64,000 nucleotides of DNA from NCBI RefSeq assembly GCF_013618635.1, contig NZ_JABLSJ010000005.1, positions 233,391 through 297,390 on the forward strand, given 5' to 3'. How positions within the stretch are numbered: position 1 is the stretch's first letter; every line of letters starts with the position of its first letter. The position numbers and the translations under genes are program-made. Shown here in pieces: positions 52,124-62,003 of the stretch. This DNA is from Thalassobacillus sp. CUG 92003 (lineage in GTDB: Bacteria; Bacillota; Bacilli; Bacillales; Halobacillaceae). The notes below the pieces were generated by a model that worked only from the letters and a program-made list of their open reading frames with translations, was not told where the DNA came from and did no database searches.

Positions 52124-52342
52124 ATGCCCTCCATTGTCGGGCCGATAAGAATCAACAGCGTCGCAGGCGGCGTTGTCAATTTCGGCGATGCCTTTTACCT
52201 GGCTCCAAAGAGTACTTCAAAAACAAACGCCGGGTCTGGATCTAATAATACCGGTGACTTTATTTGTACGAACAACGGATTCAGTTCCACAAACCCTTTT
52301 GACCCAGATGTAAACGACCAAAATGTAACAGCCAACGCTTGA
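52124..52342 (+). CDS. gerPF: Spore germination protein GerPF
   Basis: 72 residues. MPSIVGPIRINSVAGGVVNF, GDAFYLAPKSTSKTNAGSGS and NPFDPDVNDQN match GerPF. Strong GGAGG 9 nt before ATG 52124. Last gene; terminator at 52429-52461. Confidence 0.93.
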   Translation: MPSIVGPIRINSVAGGVVNFGDAFYLAPKSTSKTNAGSGSNNTGDFICTNNGFSSTNPFDPDVNDQNVTANA

Positions 52343-52428
52343 CGCTAGCTTATGAAGTTGGTTATTTAATCTATTATAAAAGATAACGAAAACGTAATTC
52401 TTCTAAGCTGAGGAAGTTACGAATTAGC

Positions 52429-52461
52429 AAAAGACCAAATCATATGGTGATTTGGTCTTTT
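52429..52461 (+). terminator. Terminator of gerPA-PF
   Basis: 14-bp stem AAAAGACCAAATCA/TGATTTGGTCTTTT with a 5-nt loop. Confidence 0.85.
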
Positions 52462-52619
52462 AGCTATGTCTTATGATAAATATTCGTAATCGTAACTCAC
52501 ATAGTTAATTCACTGAAAGTCAACTCGTTTATGCACTGTCTTTTTTTAGTTAGCGAGAAAGCTATTGTCCACATTTAACCTTTACTGGTTATTCATGAGA
52601 ATTTGGCTTCTACGTTTCA

Positions 52620-52820
52620 TGGTGGTCTCCGCTGGTAAAGATGGTATTGGATAAGTGGAGGAATCAACTCACTTGATAGCGGAGACGTCTTGGTCAGCGG
52701 CGTATGGACTGGACTGAGCTGGAGGAGATAAAGGAAACACGAAGAACGACGTGATTCGATGTTGACTTATCGTACAGAAGCGAGGGAAGTCTCACTAGCC
52801 GCTAGACGCCGCAGCTGGAT
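52620..52820. repeat. Unidentified structured non-coding sequence
   Basis: Paired segments at several scales: GTCTCCGCT (52625-52633) with AGCGGAGAC (52678-52686), and GCGGCGT (52697-52703) with ACGCCGC (52806-52812). TAGCGG (52677-52682) can also pair with CCGCTA (52799-52804). It is richer in GC than its flanks and has no open frame. It may be a dispersed repeat or a structured RNA; only one copy is seen here. Confidence 0.4.
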
Positions 52821-52859
52821 AGTTCAAATAGGGTAGGCCAACTCTCTAAGAAGGAGTAC

Positions 52860-52960
52860 ATTCCTAGTTAATTAGCGGGAGAAGGAGCTCGGCTAGACCC
52901 CACAGGGAGCGAAGCGAGCGAGGAGGCTGGCCGGTTCCCCGCAGGAAAGCGAGTTGTTTC
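52860..52960. repeat. GC-rich palindromic repeat of the common Bacillaceae type
   Basis: GCGGGAGAAGGAGCTCGGCT, ACCCCACAGGGAGCGAAGCG, GAGGAGGCTGGCCGGTTCCC, CGCAGGAAAGCGAG: the same word order (GGGAGAAGGA..., GACCCC..., GCGAAGC...GAGGAGGCT, GGTTCCCC.CAGGAAAGCGA) as in the elements at 26.6 and 28.6 kb. Such repeats are frequent between Bacillaceae genes. Confidence 0.7.
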
Positions 52961-53162
52961 AAAGCCACTCCAAACTTTTATTTGGTATCGAGCCTTCATT
53001 ACCTTAAATCCAATTCGTCCCACCCGGGTCGTTATTTTAACCTCACGCCATAGTTGATTCATTTGTTAAAGAAGCAAATCTGTCTCCCATAATCAGGGTA
53101 TTTAGTTTACAGGAGACTCTCAAAACACTGTAATTTATGATAATCAGTGTATCCTAAGTGGT

Positions 53163-56100
53163 TTATACGTCAAGCAACAACGGACCATCGAAGAAATACA
53201 GACATTTTCTTATAACGGGTTCGCCCCATATTTTCTCTAGAGCAGTGGCATACAAACCGAGTTGTATCCGATAACGATCCGCCAATTTCTGCTGTCCCTC
53301 TAACGTCATACTATCTTTTAATTGATCTGTCTTATAATCAAGCAACAGCCAACCATCCTGGTACGGAATCATACAGTCAATAACACCTTGCACGAAAACA
53401 TGCTCTTCTGTTTGTCCCTCCCAATCATCATAAACGTCTTGTGCCGGAAGATTAAGGCTGAAAGGCACCTCCCGCTCAATTGTTTGGGAGGCTAACACAC
53501 GCTGGCCAATCTCGGTATCAAAAAACGCCGCAATCGCTTGCCGATCAATTATATCCGCTTCGTCACGACTCAGAATCTCTTTTTCTGCAAGCTTCTCCAC
53601 AAATTCTCCTACTTCTTCTTCAGTTAAAGACTGTGTTAACGGGAGGTGCTGCATAACCGTATGCATGGCACTTCCTTTTTCTGAAGCAGTCAGTTGCTTG
53701 CTTTCCTGCATAAATTTCGGGCGTTTTCCTATAGGAGATTTGACTGGAGCCAATAATTGGTCGCTGCTGTATTCATCCTTCACTTCTCGCTGTCGTTTCA
53801 ATTCCGTCACTGACTGTTTTGCCCTTGTTTTAGCGGCAAGCTGATGAGGATATTCGAAGTTAAGCCTCTGGTCTACTAACAAACTAGGATCAACATCCTC
53901 TACTTTGTTCCACGCGTCAATCGACTCTCGCAGTTGCTCATCTCGATACAGTATTTCTTCGTCAATTTTAGAGAATTCGCTGCCATGTTTGATTACTACA
54001 GCCCATTGTGATTCATCTCGCAAAATAGCATCTGATGTAGTGATGTTAACGTCAGACGTTCTAAGGGCAGATGAATCGTTATGGCGTATGAGAGCCGGCC
54101 CCACCCAATCCAGATAAGACCTTGCTTCCATCCGATAATGGGGCGGTAACACCCAATCGCTTTGCTTTAGAAAGGGCAGCCATTTCGATTGTTTTTTTTC
54201 AAAAGAAGAGACATTTCCGATCATAACCAATTTTTCTTTTGCCCTCGTTAAGGCTACATACAACACGCGCATTTCCTCAGCCAGCAACTCACGAAGCTTC
54301 ACCTGCTTCAATGCATGATAGGAAAGGGTCGGATACATGAGCCGTTTTTTAGGGTCGATGTATCGGGTACCAAACCCAAAATCTTTGTGAAGTAAGTAGC
54401 GATCCTTTAAATCCATCAAGTTAAATTGCTTATCCATAGCTCCCAAAATAACAACAGGAAATTCTAGGCCTTTACTTTTATGAATCGTCATAATACGGAC
54501 CACGTCTTCTTGTTCCCCCAGAGCGCGGGCCGCCCCTAAATCATCCCCGCGTTCTTCCATCCTGTCGATAAATCTTAAAAAGCGATATAATCCGCGGAAT
54601 GAAGTTGATTCATAAGAACGAGCACGGTCGTATAATGCCCTCAGGTTCGCCTGACGCTGCCGCCCCCCTGGCATCCCACCGGCAAAATCATAGTAGCCTG
54701 TATCCCGAAAAATATCCCAAATAAGCTCGGACAGAGCCCCTTGTCGGGCTTGAGTTCGCCACGATTCCAATTGGTTAAGAAAATGATCGATTTTTGCTTT
54801 TGTTTGATTATCCCCAGCAAAAGAGCGTAATGCCTGATAATAGCCAGCACGCCTGTTGGCCAGTCGAATCTGCGTCATTTCCTCCTCATCGAGACCGACT
54901 ATTGGAGAGTGGAGAACCGAGGCAAGCGGAATATCCTGTTGAGAGTTATCGATTACCTTTAAGAGACTGAGCATAACTTTTATTTCAATCGCCTCAAAAT
55001 AGCCTGTTGATAATTCGGCATACACCGGGATACCTTGCCGTTTCAGTTCTTCAACAAGTGTAGGCGCCCACGTCATCGAACGCATCAAAATGACAATATC
55101 GCGATATTGGACGGGCCGCTGGGTCTCGGTTGCTTTGTCGATGACCTGAAGAGGAGGCGTTTCCTCGTTACCCAGCCATTTTTTGATTCGATTTCCGTAA
55201 GCCCGTGCCTCTAATTGGGCTTTTTCCAATTCACGGTAATCGGTGTCTGAATCCTCACCTGATTCCCCTCGGTCTTCCCGGTCAATGATGACAAGTTCTG
55301 TATCCGCCTCATTCGAAGTCAACTTGTCATAAATGGTGTTACTGTAAATCAGTTCGGCATCCGCTTCATACGCCATTTCTCCAACTTCTTCATCTAGTAT
55401 TTGGCGGAATATATAGTTGGTAGCAGATAGCACTTGCTGCCTGCTGCGAAAATTTCGGGCAAGATCAATCCGTTCGCCTGATTCCTCCGTCTCGCTGTAG
55501 CGTTTGTATTTTTCCAAAAACAAGGCAGGTTCAGCATGGCGAAAACGATAGATGCTCTGTTTAACATCCCCGACCATGAATAGATGCCCCCCCTGTTCCC
55601 CTGTCAGCAGCTGAAGAAGTGTTTCTTGTACCAGGTTCGTATCCTGATATTCGTCTATCAGGACTTCTGTGAAGGTCCGCTGCAAATCCAGGGCGATTGT
55701 TGAAGGGATGGTACGCTCGGGGGTTGAGCGTTCATCTCTTAATACTTCCAGACAATAATGCTCAAGGTCAGAGAAATCCACCACGGCTTTCTCTTTTTTC
55801 AACTGCGTATACCGTTGTTTGAAATCTTTGACGAGTTCAATTACCTGAACGATGATCGGGTGAAGCTCCCTCATATCGCTTATGTAACTTGTCAAAGTTC
55901 GTGAAAACCACTCATCACGAAGCGTATTCCATCGTTTTTTATAGTTGTCTCTGAGTTTTTTAACGTCGTCTTTTTTGTCTTCATCACAATCGCTCTTTTT
56001 GTTCGGCAGGCTTTTGAATTTGACTGAGGTCATATACGTTTGCAAGTCAGTCCAAGATCGCTGAATATGTTCCTTAGCTTCTTCAACCATCTGACGATCA

Positions 56101-56864
56101 TATTCCAGCACCTCATCATAATGGTGAGGTCCGTCTGTTTCACCTGCAATAGCCAATGCCTGGTCGATCTCTGTTTCCATGGCATGCAATTGACTGTGAA
56201 CTTCTTTTTTCAAAATTTGCAGCCACCGTATATCATCTTCGTTTATGTCGTGTTCAACGTTATACATCGCTGCCATTTCATCAAGCCAAGCTTCCGGCCA
56301 GGGATTCTGCATGGCGAATGTGTACAGCTCCAGAATCAGCTTTTCAACATCCTGGTCACTGCGATCGCCCGAAAAGCGATCAACAACACTGAAAAACACC
56401 TCCCTCTCTTCGCCCTCTTTACCGTACCAATCCTCAAATAACTCATCCATGATTTCTTGTTGAATGAGATCCCCTTCAATATCATCCACGATCCTGAAAC
56501 TTGGATCAATGTCTAGTCGATAGGAATATTTACGAACAATGTCCATGCAAAAGGCGTGCAATGTGGATATCGAAGCACTCTGAATCAAGGCAAGTTGTTT
56601 CTTCAAATGATGGGAAGACGGGTAATCTTCCAGCGCCTTGCTAATCGCCTCGCTGACCCGGTTACGCATTTCTTGAGCTGCAGCATTCGTAAACGTCACC
56701 ACCAGCAGCGAATCAATGTCCACGGGAGCACTCTCGTGGAGAAGCTTCTGAATAATGCGCTCCACGAGGACAGCAGTTTTCCCTGATCCTGCCGCTGCGG
56801 CCACTAACACATCCGAGCCACTGGTGTATATCGCTCTTTCTTGCTCTTTAGTCCACGATGCCAT
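53163..56864 (-). CDS. addA: ATP-dependent helicase/nuclease subunit A
   Basis: 1233 residues. With AddB it forms the double-strand-break end-resection enzyme (RecBCD counterpart). UvrD-like helicase: Walker A VAAAAGSGKTAVLVERI at residue about 25, VVTFTNAAAQEMRNR, Walker B LIDEYQDTN, MVGDVKQSIYRFRHA and IMTIHKSKGLEFPVV, with ALTRAKEKL. The C-terminal nuclease has LLLDYKTDQL with catalytic D/K. Overlaps addB by 17 bp. Confidence 0.97.
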   Translation of the reverse strand: MASWTKEQERAIYTSGSDVLVAAAAGSGKTAVLVERIIQKLLHESAPVDIDSLLVVTFTNAAAQEMRNRVSEAISKALEDYPSSHHLKKQLALIQSASISTLHAFCMDIVRKYSYRLDIDPSFRIVDDIEGDLIQQEIMDELFEDWYGKEGEEREVFFSVVDRFSGDRSDQDVEKLILELYTFAMQNPWPEAWLDEMAAMYNVEHDINEDDIRWLQILKKEVHSQLHAMETEIDQALAIAGETDGPHHYDEVLEYDRQMVEEAKEHIQRSWTDLQTYMTSVKFKSLPNKKSDCDEDKKDDVKKLRDNYKKRWNTLRDEWFSRTLTSYISDMRELHPIIVQVIELVKDFKQRYTQLKKEKAVVDFSDLEHYCLEVLRDERSTPERTIPSTIALDLQRTFTEVLIDEYQDTNLVQETLLQLLTGEQGGHLFMVGDVKQSIYRFRHAEPALFLEKYKRYSETEESGERIDLARNFRSRQQVLSATNYIFRQILDEEVGEMAYEADAELIYSNTIYDKLTSNEADTELVIIDREDRGESGEDSDTDYRELEKAQLEARAYGNRIKKWLGNEETPPLQVIDKATETQRPVQYRDIVILMRSMTWAPTLVEELKRQGIPVYAELSTGYFEAIEIKVMLSLLKVIDNSQQDIPLASVLHSPIVGLDEEEMTQIRLANRRAGYYQALRSFAGDNQTKAKIDHFLNQLESWRTQARQGALSELIWDIFRDTGYYDFAGGMPGGRQRQANLRALYDRARSYESTSFRGLYRFLRFIDRMEERGDDLGAARALGEQEDVVRIMTIHKSKGLEFPVVILGAMDKQFNLMDLKDRYLLHKDFGFGTRYIDPKKRLMYPTLSYHALKQVKLRELLAEEMRVLYVALTRAKEKLVMIGNVSSFEKKQSKWLPFLKQSDWVLPPHYRMEARSYLDWVGPALIRHNDSSALRTSDVNITTSDAILRDESQWAVVIKHGSEFSKIDEEILYRDEQLRESIDAWNKVEDVDPSLLVDQRLNFEYPHQLAAKTRAKQSVTELKRQREVKDEYSSDQLLAPVKSPIGKRPKFMQESKQLTASEKGSAMHTVMQHLPLTQSLTEEEVGEFVEKLAEKEILSRDEADIIDRQAIAAFFDTEIGQRVLASQTIEREVPFSLNLPAQDVYDDWEGQTEEHVFVQGVIDCMIPYQDGWLLLDYKTDQLKDSMTLEGQQKLADRYRIQLGLYATALEKIWGEPVIRKCLYFFDGPLLLDV

Positions 56865-59800
56865 CTCCGTTTTCCCCTTTCTGTTCTAGCTCCTTAATTC
56901 GGTGTAAGACCTCATCATCTTTCATCGTTTGCAAGCGTCTGAAGTTATTTTCGCTTAAAGTCGGATCGAACTGGCAAACGGAGCGGAATGGGCAGTAAGT
57001 ACACGCTGTTTGCTGATCATGTTGAAATGGGTTGAGCTTAACTTCACCTTCTGTAATACTGAGCCCTGCGTTTCTGATCAAATGCCGGGAGTAGCCTTGC
57101 AAATTTTGGAACATTTCGTGCTGGGCTGTTTTCGAATTAGCATAAAAACCACCATTGGATTTGAGGCCAGCAGGAATGATGCGGCTATGCCCTTTGTCCA
57201 GACCCGTGTCCATCATCCGTACAATATCTTCATTTTCCAACAGCAAGCCCTGCATTTTGAATTGCTTGAAAATTTCATTCTCAATCGCTGCATCATCAAG
57301 CTTGTGTTTCCCAGAAATCATCGGGTTGTGGACGTGAAAATATAAGACACCAGCAGGAGATGCGTGGGAGCCCAGCCATTGTTCTGACGAAGAAATCACA
57401 ACATCAAGATACGTCAGCATTTGTAAGGCCAAACCATAATAAACTTCAACCAGATTTAACCCTTTGGCACTTGACTTATAGTCGATGATACGCAAGAATA
57501 ATTCATTTTCCTGCATCGCTCGATCGACGCGGTCTATGCGACCTTGCAGCATCAACTCAAAGCCATTAGGCAGGTCTAACGAAAGAGGGGGGAGTTTATG
57601 ATCGCCTTTTTCCCCAAACCCCACTTCAAGACCAACAGGGGCAAACCCGCTGTTCTTAGCCTGCTCACTTAATACATACGTGGCCCGAGCTACTACGTCC
57701 TGAAGCTTTTGCTGGATATAACGATAGCGGTTGGAACTTTGTAATATTTGGTGCTGAAGCACAGCGGATAAATCCCCAACTGCTTGAGCAGCATAAGTGT
57801 TGCTTTGCTCCCGGTCTAATTGGGCAAAATCCTTTTTCTCTTCTTGTAGGCGTTCTGTAATCTGACGTAACGCTTCATGGAACAGCTGACCGATATCCGG
57901 AGCGTCAAGTTTATACGTTTTCCTTTCCTCAAGACCAAGACTGTAATTGGCAAAATGCTGGTATGAGCAACGATGGAACATTTCCATTCGTGATACACTG
58001 GCTTTCACTTGCTGTGAGTGTAATTGGGAGGCCGTTTCCTTATTCAAATTGACGGGCTTGTTCCGATAAAATAAACTGCCAAGAACTTTCTCAGTCAGAC
58101 CGCCTTTTTGTTCATGGTCAATATACCAATTAAGCACATTCCACCACACATTTTGCATTGAGTATCCTTTTAAATAGCGTGACAACTGCGACGTTAAAGC
58201 AGACCGTGTTTTTAAAGGTGTGGTTATAAAACGGAGCGCTTCATATAAATCGTCAGGATCCTGGAGATGAAAGTGAAAAGCGTTCGGGAATAACTCTTCG
58301 ATACGATTAACGACATGCGAACGGGTTTTTTTCTTCCCTTCTTCATTGCTTAATGGGTAACTGATCCACAACTGATCCCTGGGCATGGTCAGTGCAAGAT
58401 AAACATAGAAGCGATCATCTAACAACTGCCGTTTTCCACTGTCGGCCAATCTTATGCCTTGTTCTGACAGGAGGTCCCGTTCTTCTTCAGAAATCATGCC
58501 GTCACTTTGCGGTTTCATGGGCCAGGACCCTTCAGTAACCCCCAACAAAAACGCTGCCATAATGCCTGTGATTCTGGAGCGGTCAACGCTGCCGACTATA
58601 ACGTGGTCCATGCTTGGAGGAACGTGCGCAAAGCGAAGCGATTCTAACCCGCTTTCAATCGTACTGCGGAAAATCTCTAACGACATGCATTCGTCGCCTA
58701 CCATTTCCACCATCTCATCGAGTAATTGCAGGACAGCCTCCCACACTTGTTCCTGCTCTCTGCCTTTTTCAATTTTGCCGGCCTCATCAAATTGATCGCG
58801 CCACGTTTCCAATTGTTGAGAAACTTGCATCGATTCCAGCCAAATGTAAATCGCGCGGCCTTTATCAGCTATCGATTCCGCTCGCCTTAATTCATCATCA
58901 AAGGGTTTCAACGCGCGCGTAACCTGCCTGCGATAGCAATTAATGCGATATTCCTTTTGCTTTTCTTCATCTGTTTTAGCACCCTGTTCAAATCCCCTGA
59001 ATCGTTGGTATCCCCAATCCTCCTTATCACACCACTGACTTTTGGATCGGACGCCGTATTCGAGTACATAGTTTTCTAGTTCATCTATCCCCTCTTCATG
59101 AAGGGGATATTCCAGATCGGTCGGTGGCACAAATCCTGTTTTCAACAACCGGAACACAGCGTCATAACGCCAGTTGCCTTCGACTACGTCAAGTCCTGAT
59201 CGGATCAATTCAACAAGCGGATGATTCAGCATCGTTCGTTTTTCATCTATAAATACCGGGATATCGTAATCGTGAAAAATGGTCGCAATTAAATCATGAT
59301 ATACATCAGGCTCACGCATCAAGATAGCCATATCCTTATAACGATATCCTTTGTCTCGAACCAACGTTAATATTTCTTGAGCGACGCCTTCCACCTCTGC
59401 CCTTGGATGTACCGCTTCGGCCACACAGATGGGCACTTCCCCTTCATATTCATGTGCAGGACGCTGATCATAATAGGTTTCCAAATGGGCGAAATAGGGG
59501 CGATCATCAAACCGTCTTCGTTCCGGATCCAGTTCTTCAATTCCAGTAATAGGCTCACCAATTTCTAAAGCGAGTGCTTTTAATTGCTGGAAAGTTTCCT
59601 TCGTCTCGTAAAATAGGTCAAGCTCCGGAAGCGTGTCCTCATCAGTAAATTCTGTTGTAAGGGCTACATTTACGCACGAGGTCTTCCTCATGAGTTGTTC
59701 GATCACACTTAATTCTTGCGGCGTGAAACTGTGGAAACCATCAATGTAAACTTCTGCGCCGTCCAAAAAATCAGCTTCCCCAATTTTATTGGCCAAAAGC

Positions 59801-60369
59801 TGGAGTTGATCTTCCCCGTCTATGTATTGATCTTCAAGAGCATGCATCAAGCGATCATATATATAAGATAAATCGTCTAACTTGTCCCGCAAAGCAGTTT
59901 CTGATTGCTGTTTATGTTTGAATTGATCCATATGGTCCATTTGAAGCTGGAGCACTTCAGGTGTAATGCGATATCGTTTGAATTCCGTAATCAATCCTTC
60001 CAACTGTTCAATAAACCCTTGCTTTTCAATGGCTTTTTGAAAGACGTGCCAGTCCGACTTACGTTCTTCTGTGATTTTCCTCAGCATCATCTGAATCCCT
60101 GTCGAACTGATAAATTTACGAATACCGCCGCCGGTCTCCTGCAGGACACGCCAAGCCAGTCTGGAGAAACTGAAGACTTGAGCCCTGATCGTGCCCTCTA
60201 TCCCTTCTCGTTTTAACAAAGCATATTCCTGTTGAAAGGTCATTTGATCCGGAACCAAATATATGATGGGAGGCCCTTGAGGGTCATGTTTCAGTTTTGA
60301 TTCAATTTCTTCTAAACAACGGGTGCTCTTCCCGGCCCCCGAACGCCCCAGCAAAAATCTGATCCCCAT
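56848..60369 (-). CDS. addB: ATP-dependent nuclease subunit B
   Basis: 1173 residues. N-terminal P-loop FLLGRSGAGKSTRCLEEI, an inactivated helicase-like core that reads Chi sites in relatives, and a C-terminal nuclease with LRIIDYKSS. The Fe-S cluster cysteines are visible: one in FHRCSYQHFANYSLGLEE and three in TACTYCPFRSVCQFD. GGAGAGGTG RBS. Operon addB-addA, downstream of the signal peptidase gene but separated by a terminator. Confidence 0.96.
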   Translation of the reverse strand: MGIRFLLGRSGAGKSTRCLEEIESKLKHDPQGPPIIYLVPDQMTFQQEYALLKREGIEGTIRAQVFSFSRLAWRVLQETGGGIRKFISSTGIQMMLRKITEERKSDWHVFQKAIEKQGFIEQLEGLITEFKRYRITPEVLQLQMDHMDQFKHKQQSETALRDKLDDLSYIYDRLMHALEDQYIDGEDQLQLLANKIGEADFLDGAEVYIDGFHSFTPQELSVIEQLMRKTSCVNVALTTEFTDEDTLPELDLFYETKETFQQLKALALEIGEPITGIEELDPERRRFDDRPYFAHLETYYDQRPAHEYEGEVPICVAEAVHPRAEVEGVAQEILTLVRDKGYRYKDMAILMREPDVYHDLIATIFHDYDIPVFIDEKRTMLNHPLVELIRSGLDVVEGNWRYDAVFRLLKTGFVPPTDLEYPLHEEGIDELENYVLEYGVRSKSQWCDKEDWGYQRFRGFEQGAKTDEEKQKEYRINCYRRQVTRALKPFDDELRRAESIADKGRAIYIWLESMQVSQQLETWRDQFDEAGKIEKGREQEQVWEAVLQLLDEMVEMVGDECMSLEIFRSTIESGLESLRFAHVPPSMDHVIVGSVDRSRITGIMAAFLLGVTEGSWPMKPQSDGMISEEERDLLSEQGIRLADSGKRQLLDDRFYVYLALTMPRDQLWISYPLSNEEGKKKTRSHVVNRIEELFPNAFHFHLQDPDDLYEALRFITTPLKTRSALTSQLSRYLKGYSMQNVWWNVLNWYIDHEQKGGLTEKVLGSLFYRNKPVNLNKETASQLHSQQVKASVSRMEMFHRCSYQHFANYSLGLEERKTYKLDAPDIGQLFHEALRQITERLQEEKKDFAQLDREQSNTYAAQAVGDLSAVLQHQILQSSNRYRYIQQKLQDVVARATYVLSEQAKNSGFAPVGLEVGFGEKGDHKLPPLSLDLPNGFELMLQGRIDRVDRAMQENELFLRIIDYKSSAKGLNLVEVYYGLALQMLTYLDVVISSSEQWLGSHASPAGVLYFHVHNPMISGKHKLDDAAIENEIFKQFKMQGLLLENEDIVRMMDTGLDKGHSRIIPAGLKSNGGFYANSKTAQHEMFQNLQGYSRHLIRNAGLSITEGEVKLNPFQHDQQTACTYCPFRSVCQFDPTLSENNFRRLQTMKDDEVLHRIKELEQKGENGDGIVD

Positions 60370-60487
60370 TCTGCACCTCTCCTTGTAAATTCATTCTCAT
60401 AATCTCACGCATCGCTCTCTTACATTCTACCATTTATGAAGCTTGCTGCTCGATAGTTTCGCATAGGGTAAACGAGCCTATCGCAAA

Positions 60488-60540
60488 TAAAAGCCCTTAA
60501 CGGCATCCAGTGTGAGCAGTTTCAAGGATGCGGGGGCTTT
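60488..60540 (-). terminator. Terminator of the signal peptidase gene
   Basis: Minus-strand interrupted stem (AAAGCCC/GGGCTTT outer, GCATCC/GGATGC inner) followed by TATTT. Confidence 0.65.
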
Positions 60541-60557
60541 GAGTAAATAAGAGTCAT

Positions 60558-61097
60558 TCAATGAAATTGTATCGTCACTTTGGACATCGGCCAGTAGAGA
60601 GCATCGACTTTACCAACCACTTCATCCATGGAAACAAAACCAAAGTAACGGCTATCCAGGCTATCCCTCCGGTTGTCTCCCATTACAAACAAGTGGTTGT
60701 CGGGAACTTCTGATTCCCCCGTGACTTTCTGTAACGTGAAGTTCTTAGTAAACAATCTGCCATCGTCAGGTCTCAGTCTGTCCAAATAAGGTTCAGCCAC
60801 TCGGTTGCCATTCACATACAGTTGATCATGCCTGTAAGCAATATGATCTCCAGGTACCCCGATCACCCTTTTCACGTAATCCTCTTGCTCGTTAGCATGG
60901 AATACGATAATATCCTGGCTATCAATGCTCTGCCAATCATAAACAAGCTTATTGACCATTAATAAGTTCCCATCATATAAGGTTGGTTCCATTGACTCTC
61001 CATCTACAATATAACTTGCAAACAAGTACGTTCGAAATATAAAAGCAAGTAACAAGGCGAGCAGGATTGTTCGAATTAACCGAAACGATTTCTTCAT
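60558..61097 (-). CDS. sipV: Type I signal peptidase
   Basis: 179 residues, single N-terminal membrane anchor (LIRTILLALLLAFIFRTYLF) with the catalytic domain outside. Cleaves secretory signal peptides. Catalytic Ser in IVDGESMEPTL and Lys in DYVKRVIGVPGDH; box E GDNRRDSLDSRYFG. Position between addB and a yhjE homologue matches sipV, though the length and box pattern fit any SipS/T/V member, so the symbol rests on position. RBS GGGAGG. Confidence 0.92.
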   Translation of the reverse strand: MKKSFRLIRTILLALLLAFIFRTYLFASYIVDGESMEPTLYDGNLLMVNKLVYDWQSIDSQDIIVFHANEQEDYVKRVIGVPGDHIAYRHDQLYVNGNRVAEPYLDRLRPDDGRLFTKNFTLQKVTGESEVPDNHLFVMGDNRRDSLDSRYFGFVSMDEVVGKVDALYWPMSKVTIQFH

Positions 61098-61111
61098 CTT
61101 GTCAACCTCCC

Positions 61112-61137
61112 AAAAAGGGGTATCTACATATTACCCT
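61112..61137 (-). terminator. Terminator of the TVP38 gene
   Basis: Minus-strand short stem AGGGTA/TACCCC with five T, directly before the RBS of the signal peptidase gene. Confidence 0.55.
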
Positions 61138-61150
61138 GTCCCCCCTGATT

Positions 61151-61798
61151 CTAACCGCTTCGGAATCTCTTACGTTCAGCTTTCTTTTGCAACCGCTGCT
61201 CTATATATTTACCGATCATCCAAAAAATCAAAATACACAATCCTACAATGATCGTTTTCATTGGATTTTGGGCAAAAGACGTTAGACTGTCACCGACGAA
61301 AGCAATCGTAAAAATCATTACGGATTTTCCAAGAAGTACGGCAAGAAAGAATTGTTGGCGACTCACGCCAGATAAACCTGCCACAATATTAATAATTGAA
61401 GAAGGCGAGAAAGGAAAACACATGAGAAGAAACAAGGGGCCAAAACCATGCTCCTCCACCCAAACCATAATCTTTTTCACTTGTTTATGACGGCTTACAA
61501 AACGGAAAAAACGTTTTTGACCAAGACGTCGGATGATAAGAAAGACGATCATGGCACCGAGCACAGCCCCGATCCATGAATAGAAAAAACCTTTCCACAA
61601 CCCGTAGGCAACCGAGTTTGCGATTACAAAAACAATCAAGGGGAGAATCGGAAGAAAAGCTTCTAACAATGGTAGTAAAATGCCAGGAATGGGGCCAAGG
61701 CTTTCAAATCGTTCCAACTGCATCATGATATAGTCGTATAGTTGATCGTCTTCAGCCATCTCTTTTATCTTTTCTAAGGTTAACGTAAGTAAATACAT
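61151..61798 (-). CDS. yhjE: TVP38/TMEM64 family (DedA-like) membrane protein
   Basis: 215 residues, five to six helices. The VTT domain: ILPLIVFVIANSVAYGLWKG, GAVLGAMIVFLIIRRLGQKR, then FPFSPSSIINIVAGLSGVSRQQFF, the conserved re-entrant region. Members relate to lipid scrambling and undecaprenyl phosphate recycling (DedA superfamily); exact role unknown. Start ATG 61796-61798 after AAGGAGCCC; the ten codons upstream have no RBS. Same neighbour order as B. subtilis yhjE-sipV-addB. Confidence 0.87.
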   Translation of the reverse strand: MYLLTLTLEKIKEMAEDDQLYDYIMMQLERFESLGPIPGILLPLLEAFLPILPLIVFVIANSVAYGLWKGFFYSWIGAVLGAMIVFLIIRRLGQKRFFRFVSRHKQVKKIMVWVEEHGFGPLFLLMCFPFSPSSIINIVAGLSGVSRQQFFLAVLLGKSVMIFTIAFVGDSLTSFAQNPMKTIIVGLCILIFWMIGKYIEQRLQKKAERKRFRSG

Positions 61799-61934
61799 AC
61801 AGGGGCTCCTTGGTATATAAATCAGCAACTAACGCTCATGATATCATTTTAATGGATTCTCACCTGATTGCCTACAAAAAACTCTTCGCCAAACGCCTTC
61901 TTAGCGTTTGCTTTATTTTCCATCCAGAAAAATA

Positions 61935-61965
61935 TTGCATACATTTTACCTTTTCATGGTATAAT
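61935..61965 (+). promoter_or_regulatory. Promoter of yhjD
   Basis: TTGCAT (61935-61940), 19-nt spacer, extended -10 TGGTATAAT (61957-61965). The 14-mer TTCATGGTATAAT also occurs upstream of the DUF3899 gene (12.14 kb). Confidence 0.55.
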
Positions 61966-62003
61966 GGAATTAGAACACATGTTCGCATTTGGAGGGAATC
62001 GCT

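Larger units (their letters stand above)
52343..53162. other. 820-bp non-coding interval gerPF-addA with repeats
   Basis: Holds the gerP terminator, a GC-richer structured stretch (52620-52820) and a Bacillaceae-type palindromic repeat (52860-52960). The 64-codon minus-strand frame at 52868-53062 crosses the repeat and lacks an RBS, so no gene is called. Confidence 0.7.

Noticed and set aside
52868..53062. 64-codon minus-strand frame before addA
   Set aside because: Overlaps the common Bacillaceae palindromic repeat and lacks a ribosome-binding site.
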